Source of the DNA: Terebella lapidaria
Taxonomy: Eukaryota; Annelida; Polychaeta; Terebellida; Terebellidae
Direction: 5' to 3'
DNA length: 64,000 nt
Assembly (NCBI GenBank): GCA_949152475.1
Contig: OX424566.1
Coordinates: 25,644,423-25,708,422 of the forward strand
Shown here piece after piece: positions 62,831-64,000 of the stretch. The notes under the pieces are model-generated. The model searched no databases. It saw only the letters and a list, made by a program, of their open reading frames with translations, and was not told the origin of the DNA. The translations under genes and the position numbers were made by a program. Within the stretch, counting starts at the first letter, position 1. The number at the start of each line of letters is the position of its first letter.

Positions 62831-64000
62831 ATATATATGCAGACCACATCACGCTTGAAATCTTATCAAAGATTTTAATGTGTTCCATCCGTGCTGTCCT
62901 CACCAAGAAAGGCGTTTGTGAGACGATTATCGCCCATAGGTCGCGGAAGGTGTCACGTGTCAATCTGACGGTGGTATGCTTTTCTGACCGACAGCACTAT
63001 GTTAGTGTAGTTCTTCGGGAAAATGACCAGCCGGCAGAAGAAATTATGTGATAATTGTCTCACAAATGCCTTCCTTGGTCTACTAAAGTATTTTGGTCAA
63101 CCCATGATGTTTTTGTGACCTTGTGTCATGTGTGTCCAATCTTGTGTCACACATACATGTATGTAGATATTACGCAAGATTATTTCATACTGCACCGTGT
63201 TTGAAACGTGACATATTATAGGGACTTTGAGAAACTGCCGCAGAACATGTCATTGCAATTGCATGTCATGACATACACTCCATAGGATACGTCATGATAA
63301 TTTATTTATATTTATTCATTTTCCAATCGCCACCAGTATCATATGAGAATATCATGTCATACATCGAGGATGGCTCGTCCACTTATACTGAACAAATATA
63401 TATACGTCCCATGTCAAATAGACTTTGTTGTTCGACATGAGCGTTTATATTTTGGTTCAGGACAGGTATATGGTCACATTTATATATCTCGATATAATAT
63501 CATGAATATGGACCGGGCAACATTGCATGCATATTTCAACACAAACAAGTGATTACAATTCCAGAATAAATCTTCCTCAATGCACTTCTCATTTAATGTC
63601 ATTTCCGCTCAGACCTTGTTCACGACGGCCATATTAACGCGAGAGGGAAAACATGTCAAATCATATTTGATCCCCTGCCTGTCAGCCTGCGAGATCACAA
63701 TACAAAGTGATGATACGATAGATTTGGAACTAATACCAACAATAAATGTATTCAGTACTATCAACAGTTCAACACCATATAGCTACATGTTCTATTTACA
63801 ATGGATCGAATAACTCGATAGTCAACAATTTTGGAATCTACCAGTAAGTAATGCATTAAAACTCAATAAAATCAACTCAATGAATTTCGAATAAGTGAAC
63901 GAAACATTATATTTTGCATCCCATGACCTTTCCCAGAACAAAATTGCCTGTCTAAAGAGACTTCCCCGGAGATTGACCAGACAAAATCTATCGGTCGTCA
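62830..64000. other. AT-rich interval to window end
   Basis: Open frames up to 77 codons at 63343-63813 lack domain or splice support. Nothing else recognised. Confidence 0.3.

Overview
This looks like nuclear DNA of a marine invertebrate: spliced genes with GT-AG introns, a PRDM9-type gene, tRNA-derived SINEs, hAT, Tc1-like and TTAA MITEs, Gypsy fossils, and many TACATGTA-type words. I cannot place it to phylum. A lophotrochozoan (mollusc or brachiopod) or a non-vertebrate deuterostome would both fit.

Layout. 1-2879: tandem-repeat-filled, Helitron-like non-autonomous element, cut by the window edge. 2935-4832: hAT-like element with an 8-bp target duplication, carrying a SINE. 5590-10993 (+): a ten-exon host gene for a nuclear protein with four AT-hooks and nine C2H2 zinc fingers; a second Helitron-like copy sits in one intron. 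11296-12615: two MITEs of one family. 13100-22640: a large composite repeat block (about 145-bp tandem arrays, an inserted inverted-repeat element, a third Helitron-like copy, long inverted arms, a 30-bp minisatellite). 23245-23661: TTAA-flanked MITE. 23960-27300 (-): Gypsy fossil. 27911-28467: foldback MITE.

30028-33552 (-): a PRDM9 gene with KRAB-like, SSXRD, PR/SET, an isolated zinc finger and a 17-finger array built from near-identical 84-bp units. In vertebrates PRDM9 places meiotic recombination hotspots; the full domain set here suggests the same job. 33571-37130: degenerate repeats. 37130-45330: two Gypsy-type fossils. 46152-47532: a solo LTR.

50460-57922 is the most complete mobile element: an ISL2EU-type DNA transposon with matching ends (GGGRCGTTAT), a 2-bp AT target duplication and two convergent spliced genes, a SAP-SWIM-YqaJ nuclease (+) and a THAP-DDE transposase (-). 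The nuclease reads open throughout; the transposase has one apparent C-terminal frameshift. 57923-64000 is AT-rich with only weak coding candidates.

Two systems stand out: a complete invertebrate PRDM9 with a dimeric, recently homogenised finger array, and a nearly intact two-gene ISL2EU transposon. No search could be run, so family names rest on motifs read by eye.
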